From IMG/VR virus record IMGVR_UViG_3300036889_000012, positions 1 through 30,151 of that record: a stretch of 30,151 nucleotides of DNA; one strand, written 5' to 3'. Made by a program: the position numbers and the translations under genes. Source of the DNA: a virus. Position 1 is the stretch's first letter; every line of letters begins with the position of its first letter. The notes beneath the pieces were generated by a model. It saw nothing but the letters and a program-made list of their open reading frames with translations, was not told the origin of the DNA and made no database searches. Positions 16,913 through 24,226 of this stretch are shown here, piece by piece.

Positions 16913-17638
16913 TCAGGACTTTTTCGGAGGAGCGGGACTTTTCGAGTAGCCGATGAAGGTGGACTTCGCCGAACTCCGACTCATCCCTCCCTGTGGCGAC
17001 TTGTCCTCGCCGGTCAGGGCAGCGAACTTTAAAAGCATCCTGATCGTGGTCGCCCGGTATGCCGAGTTCCCATTCTCGAACGCCTTGTCAAATTCGCCCT
17101 CTCCGTACTTGGTCCACATCCGTTTGGCCAGTTCCACGCTGGTATCAAACTTGTCGCCCAACTCGGTTCTGAGCTTCTGTTCATTGGTCGTAATTTCCTG
17201 CTGACGCTGCGCATTCGCAGCCTCCACAAGTTTCTGTATCTGAGCGTTAAAATCTCCGCTCAGTCCATCGGCTTGCGCGGCAGTAATACCACGCCTATGA
17301 AATTGGGTTTTCCAGAAGTTCGTCCACTCGGGGGCATTCTTGTCCTCACCTTGTAGTTTGTATTCACTGGGCTGTTTGGGTCGTCCCAAAGCGTCGTAGT
17401 AGAGGTTCCGGTCCTCATCGCTCGCGTCATCCGGCAGTTTGGGCACATAGTTGCTCAACTTTCCCTCCAGTTCGGAGACCTTCGACCGCACCGCAAGATC
17501 GTCTTTGGCAAAATCGCCAACCGTCTTGAAGGCTTTGAGGGCTTCGTTCTCTTTGAGATCGTCGGGCAGACCAGCGCGCCATCCCAGGGATTCCGTCTGT
17601 GTCTGAGAATCGTTCGTCGTTTGGGTATTGTCAGGCAT
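16913..17638 (-). CDS. Capsid scaffolding protein
   Basis: The 241-residue product is highly charged and helical: a Thr/Gln-rich N-terminus, GWRAGLPDDLKENEALKAF at about 19-37, a coiled-coil start (VRSKVSELEGKL), then LPDDASDEDRNLYYDALGRP..PSEYKL, which is a signature of scaffold proteins in this phage group, and a long helix with LVEAANAQRQQEITTNEQKL. The basic C-terminus (KSPAPPKKS) would bind the capsid shell interior. It precedes the major capsid gene, the standard order. Confidence 0.8.
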   Translation of the reverse strand: MPDNTQTTNDSQTQTESLGWRAGLPDDLKENEALKAFKTVGDFAKDDLAVRSKVSELEGKLSNYVPKLPDDASDEDRNLYYDALGRPKQPSEYKLQGEDKNAPEWTNFWKTQFHRRGITAAQADGLSGDFNAQIQKLVEAANAQRQQEITTNEQKLRTELGDKFDTSVELAKRMWTKYGEGEFDKAFENGNSAYRATTIRMLLKFAALTGEDKSPQGGMSRSSAKSTFIGYSKSPAPPKKS

Positions 17639-17669
17639 ATGTTTCTCGTTTCAATAGTACACCGTCGTG

Positions 17670-17858
17670 TCAAGTCCTCTTGACTGAAGGCGACTTGTCA
17701 TAGTCGATCATCTGGTTCGGCGGTCGCTTCTTCTTCTTCCATTGGTCAAAGAGCGATCTGCGACTTGCCATAGCTGGCTTCGTGTCGTCGTCGAGCGCGG
17801 CATTCGAGGCATGACCAGTCGAGCCACCCTTGCCGCCGCCTTTTGCTCCACCAGCCAT
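17670..17858 (-). CDS. Small basic Gly/Lys-rich protein
   Basis: I start at ATG 17858, which has AGGAG upstream; a GTG lies six bases earlier. The 62 residues have a Gly/Lys-rich N-terminus (MAGGAKGGGKGGSTG), an acidic patch (LDDD), then a basic helix RRSLFDQWKKKKRPP and a KSPSVKRT end. It lies between the decoration-like and scaffold genes. It is probably a minor virion or assembly protein; the family is unknown. Confidence 0.6.
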   Translation of the reverse strand: MAGGAKGGGKGGSTGHASNAALDDDTKPAMASRRSLFDQWKKKKRPPNQMIDYDKSPSVKRT

Positions 17859-17866
17859 GGTCACTC

Positions 17867-18262
17867 CTACGAAGTCGGGGTTGTGTCTGCCGTCACACGC
17901 TGCACGTCGCCGGCAACCGAGTCCATGAACAGGAGAGCCGCCTTCAAGTTGACTACGGCGATTCCCGTCATGCCAGTCACCTTGAAGGTAATGGTCTGCC
18001 CGGAACCGTTGTTGACGACAAAATGTTTTCCTGGAACCAGCGCCGGGAATATGGCGTTTGCCGCACCGCCCGCAAGGATCACGGAGTATACGGACCCTGC
18101 CGTTTCCTCGGGATTCATATTCCAGTCCGCAGTACCGGAAGCGTAACTGTGCGAAACATTCTTATCGACCGTGAAGGTAGCCTTGCCAGCTTCCTGCGGA
18201 TACCTAATTCCGCTAGGTCCCCCATACCGTTCATTGTCGTAATACGGCGCTGTTCCTGCCAT
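17867..18262 (-). CDS. Small beta-rich virion (head decoration-like) protein
   Basis: The 131-residue product is beta-rich, with YSVILAGGAANAIFPALVPG, then HFVVNNGSGQTITFKVTG (about residues 80-97), a hydrophobic KAALLFMDSVAG and a VQRVTADTTPT end. The pattern 'V-N-x-S-G-x-T-I-T-x-K ... D-x-x-x-V-x-R-V-T-x-D' is common in small phage head proteins next to capsid genes. GGAGA precedes its ATG. Location between the Bbp19-like and scaffold genes supports a capsid surface role. Confidence 0.6.
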   Translation of the reverse strand: MAGTAPYYDNERYGGPSGIRYPQEAGKATFTVDKNVSHSYASGTADWNMNPEETAGSVYSVILAGGAANAIFPALVPGKHFVVNNGSGQTITFKVTGMTGIAVVNLKAALLFMDSVAGDVQRVTADTTPTS

Positions 18263-18263
18263 G

Positions 18264-18509
18264 TCATTCTCCTTTTTGAATCATTCCAAAGTCTTTGTAC
18301 AGCCCGTTGAAGGCACCGGCGTGCTCCGCGATGATTACTGCCAGAGAGTATTCACCCAATCTCACCGGGTCATCCGCGTTCAGTGTCTTCCCAAAATGCC
18401 CCAGCGTCAAGATGTCTCCCAACACTATACGCCCCTCGGCCGTTCCGAAGACGTTCTTGTACCTCTGCTGCATGTCCTTTGCTTCCTGAAGAAGATCACG
18501 CTCCGGCAT
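18264..18509 (-). CDS. Bbp19-like small phage protein
   Basis: The 81-residue product has the compact helical pattern of the Bbp19 family: YKNVFGTAEGRIVLGDILTL (about 17-36), then GHFGK and ADDPVRLGEYSLAVIIAEH. Such proteins sit just downstream of the portal gene in BPP-1-type podoviruses, as here. Function is unknown; it is regarded as a structural or assembly protein. It ends one base before the next ATG. Confidence 0.7.
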   Translation of the reverse strand: MPERDLLQEAKDMQQRYKNVFGTAEGRIVLGDILTLGHFGKTLNADDPVRLGEYSLAVIIAEHAGAFNGLYKDFGMIQKGE

Positions 18510-18518
18510 CGCCGCCTC

Positions 18519-18707
18519 CTATATCTCAGAAAACTTAAGCCATTTTGAGATGCGAATCGGAATAATCCATCTCCAGATATAGAAATATCGTGCGTATTCC
18601 CGCCTCTCATATGGAACTGAGGCGGGATCTGATGATACTAGCATCTTGCCCCAAAGAGAGTCTCCCAGATCCCGCATTCCCCTCCAACCTTTACAGCTAA
18701 TCATCAT
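18519..18707 (-). CDS. Small protein coupled to the portal stop, unknown function
   Basis: ATG 18707 (or the second ATG at 18704) overlaps the portal stop within ATGATGA, with GAGGAG about ten bases upstream. The 62-residue product is Trp/Tyr/Arg-rich, with an aromatic C-terminal segment (YARYFYIWRWIIPIRI) that could be membrane-interacting. It fills the space between portal and Bbp19-like genes. I do not recognise a family, and the ORF could be fortuitous. Confidence 0.45.
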   Translation of the reverse strand: MMISCKGWRGMRDLGDSLWGKMLVSSDPASVPYERREYARYFYIWRWIIPIRISKWLKFSEI

Positions 18708-20572
18708 GATCCCGATTCTCCTCCACCCATCAATTCCTTCAAAATGCTTCCAGACTCCGGAGACTTGCTCAATGCAGCGGCAGCCTTGGCCATCTTCGGC
18801 ACGACATCAGCAGTCTGCTCCTGCTGGGCCCGCTGATTGAGTTTCTGCAAAATTGCAGCGAAAGTCTTTTCGTCGTACACAACATCGACGGGAGCATTGA
18901 CTGCATCCCTTAGCGTTCTCAAAATCTGCGGAGCGTTGATTGCGTGGATGATGGTTGGGTCCATCTGAGCAACCTGTGCGGTCAACTGGAGGAATGAAGT
19001 GATCGAACGAACCGTGGTCAGACGGGTCTGGGCCTGCGCTAGGGGTCCGAGGTACTGGACCTCAACCGGACCATGTATCGATTCGAGCAGTATTTGAGGG
19101 GGAGAAGGAATTCGGCCTGCCTCAGCCTCAATCGAGTACACACGAGCGATAAGCGGATCAAACGCCTCCGATTGAAGGTTGCCCACTCGGGTTCCCAAAA
19201 TTGCGGCTTTCTCTCCCTGAAGTTCCTGCACCTGGTCGATGACCATGCGCGAGGTATTGCTTGCTCCGGCCAGTTGTGAGAATTTCTGAAACACGTCGGT
19301 ATAGAAGTGCTCATTGATAACCGCCACCACGCGGTCCTGAAACTCGATATTGAAGGGCAGGTTTTGTACACCTGTTCCATTGAGGGGCATCGGCGCCCGC
19401 GTGCGAATGTCCCCGCGATTGGATTCGATATACGTGATCCCGTTCGGATCCCGCTGAATAGGTCCACGAAGGTCGGAATAGGCTACTAGGGGCGGCTCGG
19501 CGGCACGCTGCGCTGTTACTAGATTGGTTCTGGCCATCTGGTTGATCTTGGCAATCGAAACGAACGCATCGTGGGCCGGACCTCTGCCATAGACCTCATC
19601 CGAGTTCTTTCGCCAGCGCCATGAAATCATAGGCATGGAATCGTATCCGCCCTCTTCGGCGATGACGTTCTTTGAATCCGCGAGCGCTGTAGTCATTTTG
19701 CCCGGAACGAGAATCTTCCCGCCCCTGCAATAGACCCACTCCGACTCCCAACGCTTACCCTTGGCGTCGATGCGCTGCGGTTCGTAGTCCTTGCGCGGGT
19801 AAATCGCGTGGAGTACGTCACGCTCCGAGTGCATATTCGATTCATAGTCCCGTTTGAAGTTGGGCTCGATTGAGCACATCTTATCCCAACTGAACTTCTG
19901 CTCAAGCTGGCGCAGCGTCTGCTTAAAGACGCGATAGTCCGTATCCACTTGTCCAAATTGATTTTCTGCAATGAAGCACTCGCGGAAGTGAGGAACCTGA
20001 AAAACAATTGTTCCACGTGGAACATCTTCCTCGATCACCATATGTGCTGTCCCGCACGTTGCTCCATCGGAGATGAATTCGGTCACTACATCGTAAAAGT
20101 TGCTCCGATTGAACGCCGAATACATGACCGTCTGGCAGTCCTGAAGCCACTGCTGGACCTGGGGATAGGAATCAACCCTTTCGCCGGTCCAGCTTCGCAT
20201 CTTCGACGTGCGGGGAAAGTTGAACTTACCGGGAAGCTCCAAAGCAAACCACGGCTGGTTCCTCGAGCACAAATTCCCGACCATCCCATCTCGTAGCTTG
20301 TTCCGAGCGAGCATAGCGGTATCGTCATAAACAAATTGCCCGGTCTGCTGTCCGTCCCACAGGTCACGGTCTGTGATGAACCTGCGCCCGTGGTTAACAT
20401 ACGCGATGATGTTGTCTATTGCCGGTTCCCAGAACAGCCGTTGTTCGGCAAGCACGAGCAGGTATTTCAGGCAGTCCTTCGCCTTCTGGTCATCATCCCG
20501 TTTCCCAAGTTTGGAGAGGGTTTCGCCTCGCTCTCTGGTGTAGGTCTTCGATGATCCGAAGGGATAAGTCAT
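18704..20572 (-). CDS. Portal (head-to-tail connector) protein, T7 gp8-like
   Basis: The 622-residue protein has the pattern of the podovirus head-tail connector: an N-terminal KRDDDQKAKDCLKYLLVLAEQRLFWEPAIDNI, then YDDTAMLARNKLRDGMVGNLCSRNQPWFAL (about 81-110), a DSMPMISWRWRK..DEVYGRGPAHDAF core near 313-338, and an Ala/Gln-rich helical C-terminus with LAQAQTRLTTVRSI. It forms the dodecameric ring through which DNA is packaged and ejected. It is coupled to both neighbours by ATGA overlaps. Size is in the expected range for this family (T7 gp8 about 536, BPP-1-type larger). Confidence 0.85.
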   Translation of the reverse strand: MTYPFGSSKTYTRERGETLSKLGKRDDDQKAKDCLKYLLVLAEQRLFWEPAIDNIIAYVNHGRRFITDRDLWDGQQTGQFVYDDTAMLARNKLRDGMVGNLCSRNQPWFALELPGKFNFPRTSKMRSWTGERVDSYPQVQQWLQDCQTVMYSAFNRSNFYDVVTEFISDGATCGTAHMVIEEDVPRGTIVFQVPHFRECFIAENQFGQVDTDYRVFKQTLRQLEQKFSWDKMCSIEPNFKRDYESNMHSERDVLHAIYPRKDYEPQRIDAKGKRWESEWVYCRGGKILVPGKMTTALADSKNVIAEEGGYDSMPMISWRWRKNSDEVYGRGPAHDAFVSIAKINQMARTNLVTAQRAAEPPLVAYSDLRGPIQRDPNGITYIESNRGDIRTRAPMPLNGTGVQNLPFNIEFQDRVVAVINEHFYTDVFQKFSQLAGASNTSRMVIDQVQELQGEKAAILGTRVGNLQSEAFDPLIARVYSIEAEAGRIPSPPQILLESIHGPVEVQYLGPLAQAQTRLTTVRSITSFLQLTAQVAQMDPTIIHAINAPQILRTLRDAVNAPVDVVYDEKTFAAILQKLNQRAQQEQTADVVPKMAKAAAALSKSPESGSILKELMGGGESGS

Positions 20573-20811
20573 GCTCCCAGAGTCGCTTTCTGCGTCGTAG
20601 CCGTTCCCGCCCCGAGAGGATTTGTCAGCACCGTGGACGCCATGCCCCTGCGCTTGGCCAGGGCCGTAGCCTGGGCCTGTGCCGCCGCGTTCGCGGCATT
20701 GGCCTCATCGGTCGCGGTATTTGGCGTAGTGGGTGCCTTGGGCATCTCGGCGATAGCGACGCCGGTCGCCGCGGCACCGATGCCGGCGGCAATGAGCGGA
20801 ATAAAGGGCAA
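20569..20811 (-). CDS. Small conserved phage protein upstream of portal
   Basis: The 80-residue product has a hydrophobic N-terminus (PLIAAGIGAAATGVAIA, about 5-21), an Ala-rich helix and a C-terminal RRGMASTVLTNPLG...KATLGA. The RRG-x-A-S-T-x-L-T ... LG ending is a recurring signature of small proteins next to portal genes in podoviruses. The only available start is TTG 20811, with no SD, immediately beyond which the oppositely oriented HNH gene region begins. This suggests that the original 5' context was disturbed by the HNH insertion. The stop overlaps the portal ATG. Confidence 0.6.
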   Translation of the reverse strand: MPFIPLIAAGIGAAATGVAIAEMPKAPTTPNTATDEANAANAAAQAQATALAKRRGMASTVLTNPLGAGTATTQKATLGA

Positions 20812-20863
20812 GAGGGGCGCGATTTTAGGCCACCTTTCCCATTATTTCAGATAGAATGGGGTT

Positions 20864-20880
20864 GTGGGAGTCGTAAGCTC
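20864..20880. other. Hairpin upstream of the plus-strand HNH gene
   Basis: GGGAG and CTCCC arms flank a short loop in the 99-base gap between the TTG-start small gene and the HNH gene. It could be a leader structure for the HNH mRNA or a stop for transcription entering from either side. There is no T tract. I found no convincing -35/-10 pair for the HNH gene in this gap. Confidence 0.3.
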
Positions 20881-20910
20881 CCGCACACTTAAGGTCTAGG
20901 AGGACCATCC

Positions 20911-21486
20911 ATGCCAACCCCATTGCAAAAATTGTATCCCAAAGAGACCGACGAGCAGCGCCGCGCCCGCCTCTGCGCAAATACCAAACGTCACTACCAC
21001 CGAAACATAGAGAAAATGAGAGCCAAAGATCGCGCTCGCTATGCAGAGCGTAGGGAGGAAGTTTCTGCAAGAAAGAGAGCGGCGTACGCTGCTGACCGCG
21101 AGAACAAGATAGCCACTGTCGTAAGGTGGCAAAATCGAAACCCTGAAAAGGTAAAGCAATCCCAGAAAGAAAGAAACTTATGGAGATGGTATGGATTAAC
21201 GATGAAAGATTTTGAGTCTCTTTTCTTAAAGCAAGGGTCGATGTGTCCGATTTGCTTATGTAAGTCCCCGGAAGGGAAGAACCCGTGGCATGTTGACCAC
21301 GATCACAAAACGGGGCAGGTGCGCGGCATCCTCTGCTCTCCGTGCAATTTGATGCTCGGCCATGCAAAAGATAATCCACAAACTCTCCGTGCTGCTATCG
21401 TCTACCTCACCTGCAAACCATGGTACAACGGGTTGGCCGAAACCGCACGATTATCTCTCGCAAGCAGCATCCGGGCAAACTCTTGA
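20911..21486 (+). CDS. HNH endonuclease (endonuclease VII-like), antisense to the late operon
   Basis: ATG 20911 has AGGAGG upstream. The 191 residues contain a basic helical N-terminus with repeated R/K-rich units (about 15-90) and a recombination-endonuclease-VII-type zinc finger: C112-x2-C115, WHVDHDHKTGQVRGILCSPC at 126-145 (D129, H130, H132, C142, C145), then NLMLGHAKDNPQTLRAAIVYL. It lies between the large terminase and the portal companion but on the opposite strand, and its last 28 codons are antisense to the 3' end of the terminase gene. This is the typical position of a free-standing homing gene beside a conserved target. Its N-terminal repeats resemble those of the HNH gene at 14,112. 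Confidence 0.85.
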   Translation: MPTPLQKLYPKETDEQRRARLCANTKRHYHRNIEKMRAKDRARYAERREEVSARKRAAYAADRENKIATVVRWQNRNPEKVKQSQKERNLWRWYGLTMKDFESLFLKQGSMCPICLCKSPEGKNPWHVDHDHKTGQVRGILCSPCNLMLGHAKDNPQTLRAAIVYLTCKPWYNGLAETARLSLASSIRANS

Positions 21487-23087
21487 TCGATCTCCTGCTC
21501 CGGCGCTTTGTACACCGGCTGCTCGAGCGCAGCGTAGCGCACGCAGTCGCAGGCATCTTTGTACTGCTCCTCTGGCTTGTCGGTGCCTTCCTTCCACTGG
21601 TAGTTAAACATGTCCTGAATCGGACCTCGGTTCCCTTTGCAACCTTCGGCCGCGAACATCATGCCGGGAAAGCTGGTTCCCTTCAAGGTTGAATAGTGGG
21701 GCTTCAGATACTCCTTGACCATCTTGTGACCCAAGGCAATGTCTCCCGGCGCCGAGTGAGAGAGCACGATATGCTTGATTCCGGCCTTATCCAACTCCTC
21801 TTCCCACGTTGTCTCGAATTCCGCCGTCTGACGGGTCTGCGATCCATACTTCGCGTCGAGGATCACCATCCCGGCCTCTCGATAACCATGCTCGGCGCGC
21901 TTCACCTTTACCTGGCGAGCAATCGAATCGATGGTCCCAGAAGCTAAGAGGTAAGTGTACCAGTAGACCCGGTTTGCTGCTTTGCCGTTGACCACAATCT
22001 CTTCGGGGGAAACAGCCCCAAACAACCACCGGGTAGGTCTAGCATCGTGAGGATCGACTACCTCAATCCGCATCCAGTCGCGCGGGATCTCGAAGTCTTT
22101 ATAAATGTGAGCGTCGCGGTCGAGTTCTTTGTATACAAGACCGGACAAGTGTTTCCATTTGCCTTCTTCGCGGGCTTCCCTTTCGTCTGGGTCTGTGATG
22201 TTTTTGAGGAAGTTTAGAATACCGGCTCTAGGCAAAAATCCCATCACCGCCCCGCATTTTGGGCAATGAGCAACCGGCCGTACCTGACCCGGTTCCAACC
22301 TTTCGGGATCGTTTTCCGGAATCGTCAGTTCACAAGCTCTGCACCAGTCCTGGCAGTTATCCCACGTAGAACCACGGAAGACCGCAATCTCCTGATCGTC
22401 CCCGCCATTGTTAAAAGCGTGAAGTGACAATAAATCATAGATATACGCCTCTTTCAATGGCGTCATGGTGAGGATCATGGATCCGTTTGTGGACATTAGT
22501 CCACGGGTAGCCGCGATCAGAATCTCCTTTGGGGGCGGTTCATCGAAGTGAACCCAATGTGAAATGACACCTTCCCACGTCTCCGCCGGCTGAACATACG
22601 ACCGGAAGTTGATCGTCGATCTGTTATCCAAGGTGAGGCTTTTGATCGATCCATCTGAATACCGGCTGAGGTCCGTAATCATTCCCTTGGGGATCAAGCT
22701 CATAAACTCCGGCTCGATCCGCATCGCCAAAGTCTGACCAGCCACTTCGCAACCCACAATTCCACTGTTCGGAACCTGAATGGGAATCTTGAAGTCGGGA
22801 TCACTTTGCAGAAGCCAGGGACGGAACCCAAGGGCGTGAGCGATGTCCTCCGCTACTCCCATAGTCGTTTTACCGACCTGATTTCCACTTTCAAACAGTC
22901 TTGTCCTTGGCGTCCTTCCACGCGCGTTCTTCATGCGAATAAAGGGTTCCTGCGCCCGATTCATTTGCAGGAAGCCAATTCTTATGTAGCTCTCGATCCT
23001 ACCGGCAATCTTGGCGATGCTCGCCGGATCATCCCTTGAGTAGCCTTCCAGCAAATCCGGGGTCGCCTGCTGTCCTCTGCGCGCCAT
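21402..23087 (-). CDS. terL: Terminase large subunit (TerL)
   Basis: I start at ATG 23087; an in-frame TTG at 23090 is the alternative. The 561-residue protein has Walker A (ESGNQVGKTT, about 66-75), Walker B with catalytic acid (SHWVHFDEPP, about 176-185), the C-motif-like ILTMTP (205-210), and a C-terminal nuclease domain with VVDPHDARPTRWLFGAV, MVILDAKYGSQTRQT and YKDACDCVRYAAL carrying the expected acidic residues. Between the domains sits a four-Cys insert (C249-x2-C252 and C275-x2-C278) that looks like a zinc ribbon. It packages DNA into the prohead by ATP hydrolysis and cuts the concatemer. The 3' end overlaps the antisense HNH gene. Confidence 0.9.
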   Translation of the reverse strand: MARRGQQATPDLLEGYSRDDPASIAKIAGRIESYIRIGFLQMNRAQEPFIRMKNARGRTPRTRLFESGNQVGKTTMGVAEDIAHALGFRPWLLQSDPDFKIPIQVPNSGIVGCEVAGQTLAMRIEPEFMSLIPKGMITDLSRYSDGSIKSLTLDNRSTINFRSYVQPAETWEGVISHWVHFDEPPPKEILIAATRGLMSTNGSMILTMTPLKEAYIYDLLSLHAFNNGGDDQEIAVFRGSTWDNCQDWCRACELTIPENDPERLEPGQVRPVAHCPKCGAVMGFLPRAGILNFLKNITDPDEREAREEGKWKHLSGLVYKELDRDAHIYKDFEIPRDWMRIEVVDPHDARPTRWLFGAVSPEEIVVNGKAANRVYWYTYLLASGTIDSIARQVKVKRAEHGYREAGMVILDAKYGSQTRQTAEFETTWEEELDKAGIKHIVLSHSAPGDIALGHKMVKEYLKPHYSTLKGTSFPGMMFAAEGCKGNRGPIQDMFNYQWKEGTDKPEEQYKDACDCVRYAALEQPVYKAPEQEIDQEFARMLLARDNRAVSANPLYHGLQVR

Positions 23088-23212
23088 CAATCAAAACTCA
23101 ACCACTTGAACAATTTGAAGCGCAAGGTTGATTCCCGCTTGACCATGTGACCTGTCGGAGTCAACGGGAACAGGAAAAAACGATTAAGGCAATACATCCA
23201 AACTGGAGCCAT
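23087..23212 (-). CDS. 41-residue microprotein coupled to terL
   Basis: ATG 23212 has AGGA seven bases upstream, and the stop overlaps the terL ATG as TGATG. The peptide starts MAPVWMYCLNRFFLFPLTP and ends in a basic segment (RFKLFKWLSFD). The strong RBS and exact coupling argue for a translated ORF that opens the terL start, which itself has only a weak SD. I do not recognise a family. Confidence 0.4.
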   Translation of the reverse strand: MAPVWMYCLNRFFLFPLTPTGHMVKRESTLRFKLFKWLSFD

Positions 23213-23233
23213 TGCATCATCCTAACGCACCGA

Positions 23234-23273
23234 GGCAGCGGGCGTGTCTCGGCTTCAGACTCGGCCCGCTGCC
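23234..23273. other. Strong hairpin between the Ig-like gene and terL
   Basis: Perfect ten-base arms, GGCAGCGGGC at 23,234 and GCCCGCTGCC at 23,264, flank a 20-base loop that holds a short inner pairing. There is no T tract on either strand, so it is not a classic intrinsic terminator. It could be an RNA processing or attenuation element in the late mRNA, or a DNA element near the packaging genes. Confidence 0.6.
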
Positions 23274-23286
23274 AGGGAGAGGAACT

Positions 23287-23709
23287 TTAAGCTGCCGAAC
23301 CTTTTGCCATCGCTGCGAGATGAGCTGCGGTCGCACCGGAAGCTGCTCCTGCCGCCGAAGGAGTAGACGGCGTAGAGAACTCAACCGCAATCGACTCAGT
23401 AATCCCCACAGGAGGAACAACCGCATTGACCTGGATGGTGATTGACTGAGTGAATGGCGTAACCGCGCCGTTTACATCGGTCACTGTAGCGGACACGGAA
23501 CCGGGGACAGCTCCCGTCGAGGCCGCAACTCCTGTGACAGTGGCAGTGACTCCATCGGGGTTTAGCACCACGGTCGCGGACGGGTCCGAGAACGTGTACG
23601 AGACGGCAGAGACAACGCCGCCTGAAGGTGTCACGCCATCGGCCAGCATGGGAACGATGGACGCTTGCGAGGTCTGTCCTGCATTCAGGACTAGGACATT
23701 GTTTGCCAT
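23287..23709 (-). CDS. Ig-like (Big-type) virion protein
   Basis: The product from ATG 23709 (GGAGA upstream) has 140 residues in an Ig-like beta pattern: NNVLVLNAGQTSQASIVPML, a GGVVSAVSYTFSDPSATVVL segment, GVTATVTGVAASTGAVPG, SVSATVTDVNG and TQSITIQVNAVVPP, followed by an Ala/Ser-rich tail. The frame is open upstream, and ATG 23847 with its own GAGG would add 46 residues of a charged helix (RIEREILKDDQRILRELDEI). Either start, or both, could be used. Small Ig-like proteins near terminase genes are usually virion decorations that adhere to surfaces or mucus; that role is inferred. Confidence 0.65.
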   Translation of the reverse strand: MANNVLVLNAGQTSQASIVPMLADGVTPSGGVVSAVSYTFSDPSATVVLNPDGVTATVTGVAASTGAVPGSVSATVTDVNGAVTPFTQSITIQVNAVVPPVGITESIAVEFSTPSTPSAAGAASGATAAHLAAMAKGSAA

Positions 23710-23908
23710 GGGTGAATCTCCTTTGAAGCGAACCACTATGTAGTGTGTGAGATGTTTTGGGTGAAGCTCGCGCTCAATCTCGTCAAGCTCCCTGAGAATG
23801 CGCTGATCGTCCTTCAGAATTTCGCGCTCAATCCGGTCTCGATGCATCTTCGACCTCGCACACATTCTAACCCAAATCGCTAACCGCATGTATGTCTAAT
23901 CCGGAACA

Positions 23909-24043
23909 TCACGCAGCACGGCGCCACTGCCCAGGCCTGTCCCTCGCTTCAACAAATACCGGAATCGCCTGCGGAAACACCTCCACAATCCGTATCACGC
24001 GAACGGTCGTCACAACAGCTACGGGATGTGTCGCTTTGGGCAT
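23909..24043 (-). CDS. Possible 44-residue ORF
   Basis: The ORF starts at ATG 24043 and reads MPKATHPVAVVTTVRVIRIV followed by EVFPQAIPVFVEAR and a basic end. The Val/Arg pattern resembles small phage proteins with a VRVIRIVEV strand, and the ORF lies in the late direction just before the Ig-like gene. There is no good SD, and a 58-residue plus-strand ORF covers the same bases, so the call is weak. Confidence 0.3.
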   Translation of the reverse strand: MPKATHPVAVVTTVRVIRIVEVFPQAIPVFVEARDRPGQWRRAA

Positions 24044-24226
24044 CGTCTGCACACGCACAGACTAGCACAATCCCATGTTTACTACTTTGGTTCCATCACG
24101 AAAATAAACTCTTTTACGAGGAAAATCCGTGCCGCTGTTGGTACGCGTTGGACCCACCCCCGGCCTAAAGGGGGCATAGGGGTGGGGTCCAGATTGCTTT
24201 ATTGTATGTGATTGAATCAGAACAGT
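24044..24226. other. Non-coding gap downstream of the small terminase gene
   Basis: I see no convincing ORF here. The stretch holds an AT-rich segment (about 24,098-24,125) and the large GC hairpin listed separately. Its position beside the small terminase gene makes it a candidate for a transcription boundary or packaging site. Confidence 0.4.
24150..24190. other. Long GC-rich hairpin beside the small terminase gene
   Basis: GGACCCACCCC at 24,150 pairs with GGGGTGGGGTCC at 24,179 with one bulged base, around an 18-base loop that itself contains CGGCC and a GGGGG run. On the plus strand it is followed by a modestly T-rich AGATTGCTTTATTG, but on the minus strand by no T tract. It may stop transcription in one direction or mark a packaging signal. 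Confidence 0.5.

Noticed and set aside
20852-20857. TAGAAT as -10 box for the HNH gene
   Set aside because: No acceptable -35 hexamer lies 16-18 bases upstream.
20825-21379. 184-residue minus-strand ORF
   Set aside because: It is the reverse of the HNH gene, which has a clear zinc-finger motif and SD.
24150-24190. Hairpin as a classical intrinsic terminator of the late operon
   Set aside because: On the minus strand no T tract follows the stem.
24026-24211. 61-residue plus-strand ORF
   Set aside because: It runs through the GC hairpin, has no SD and no recognisable pattern.
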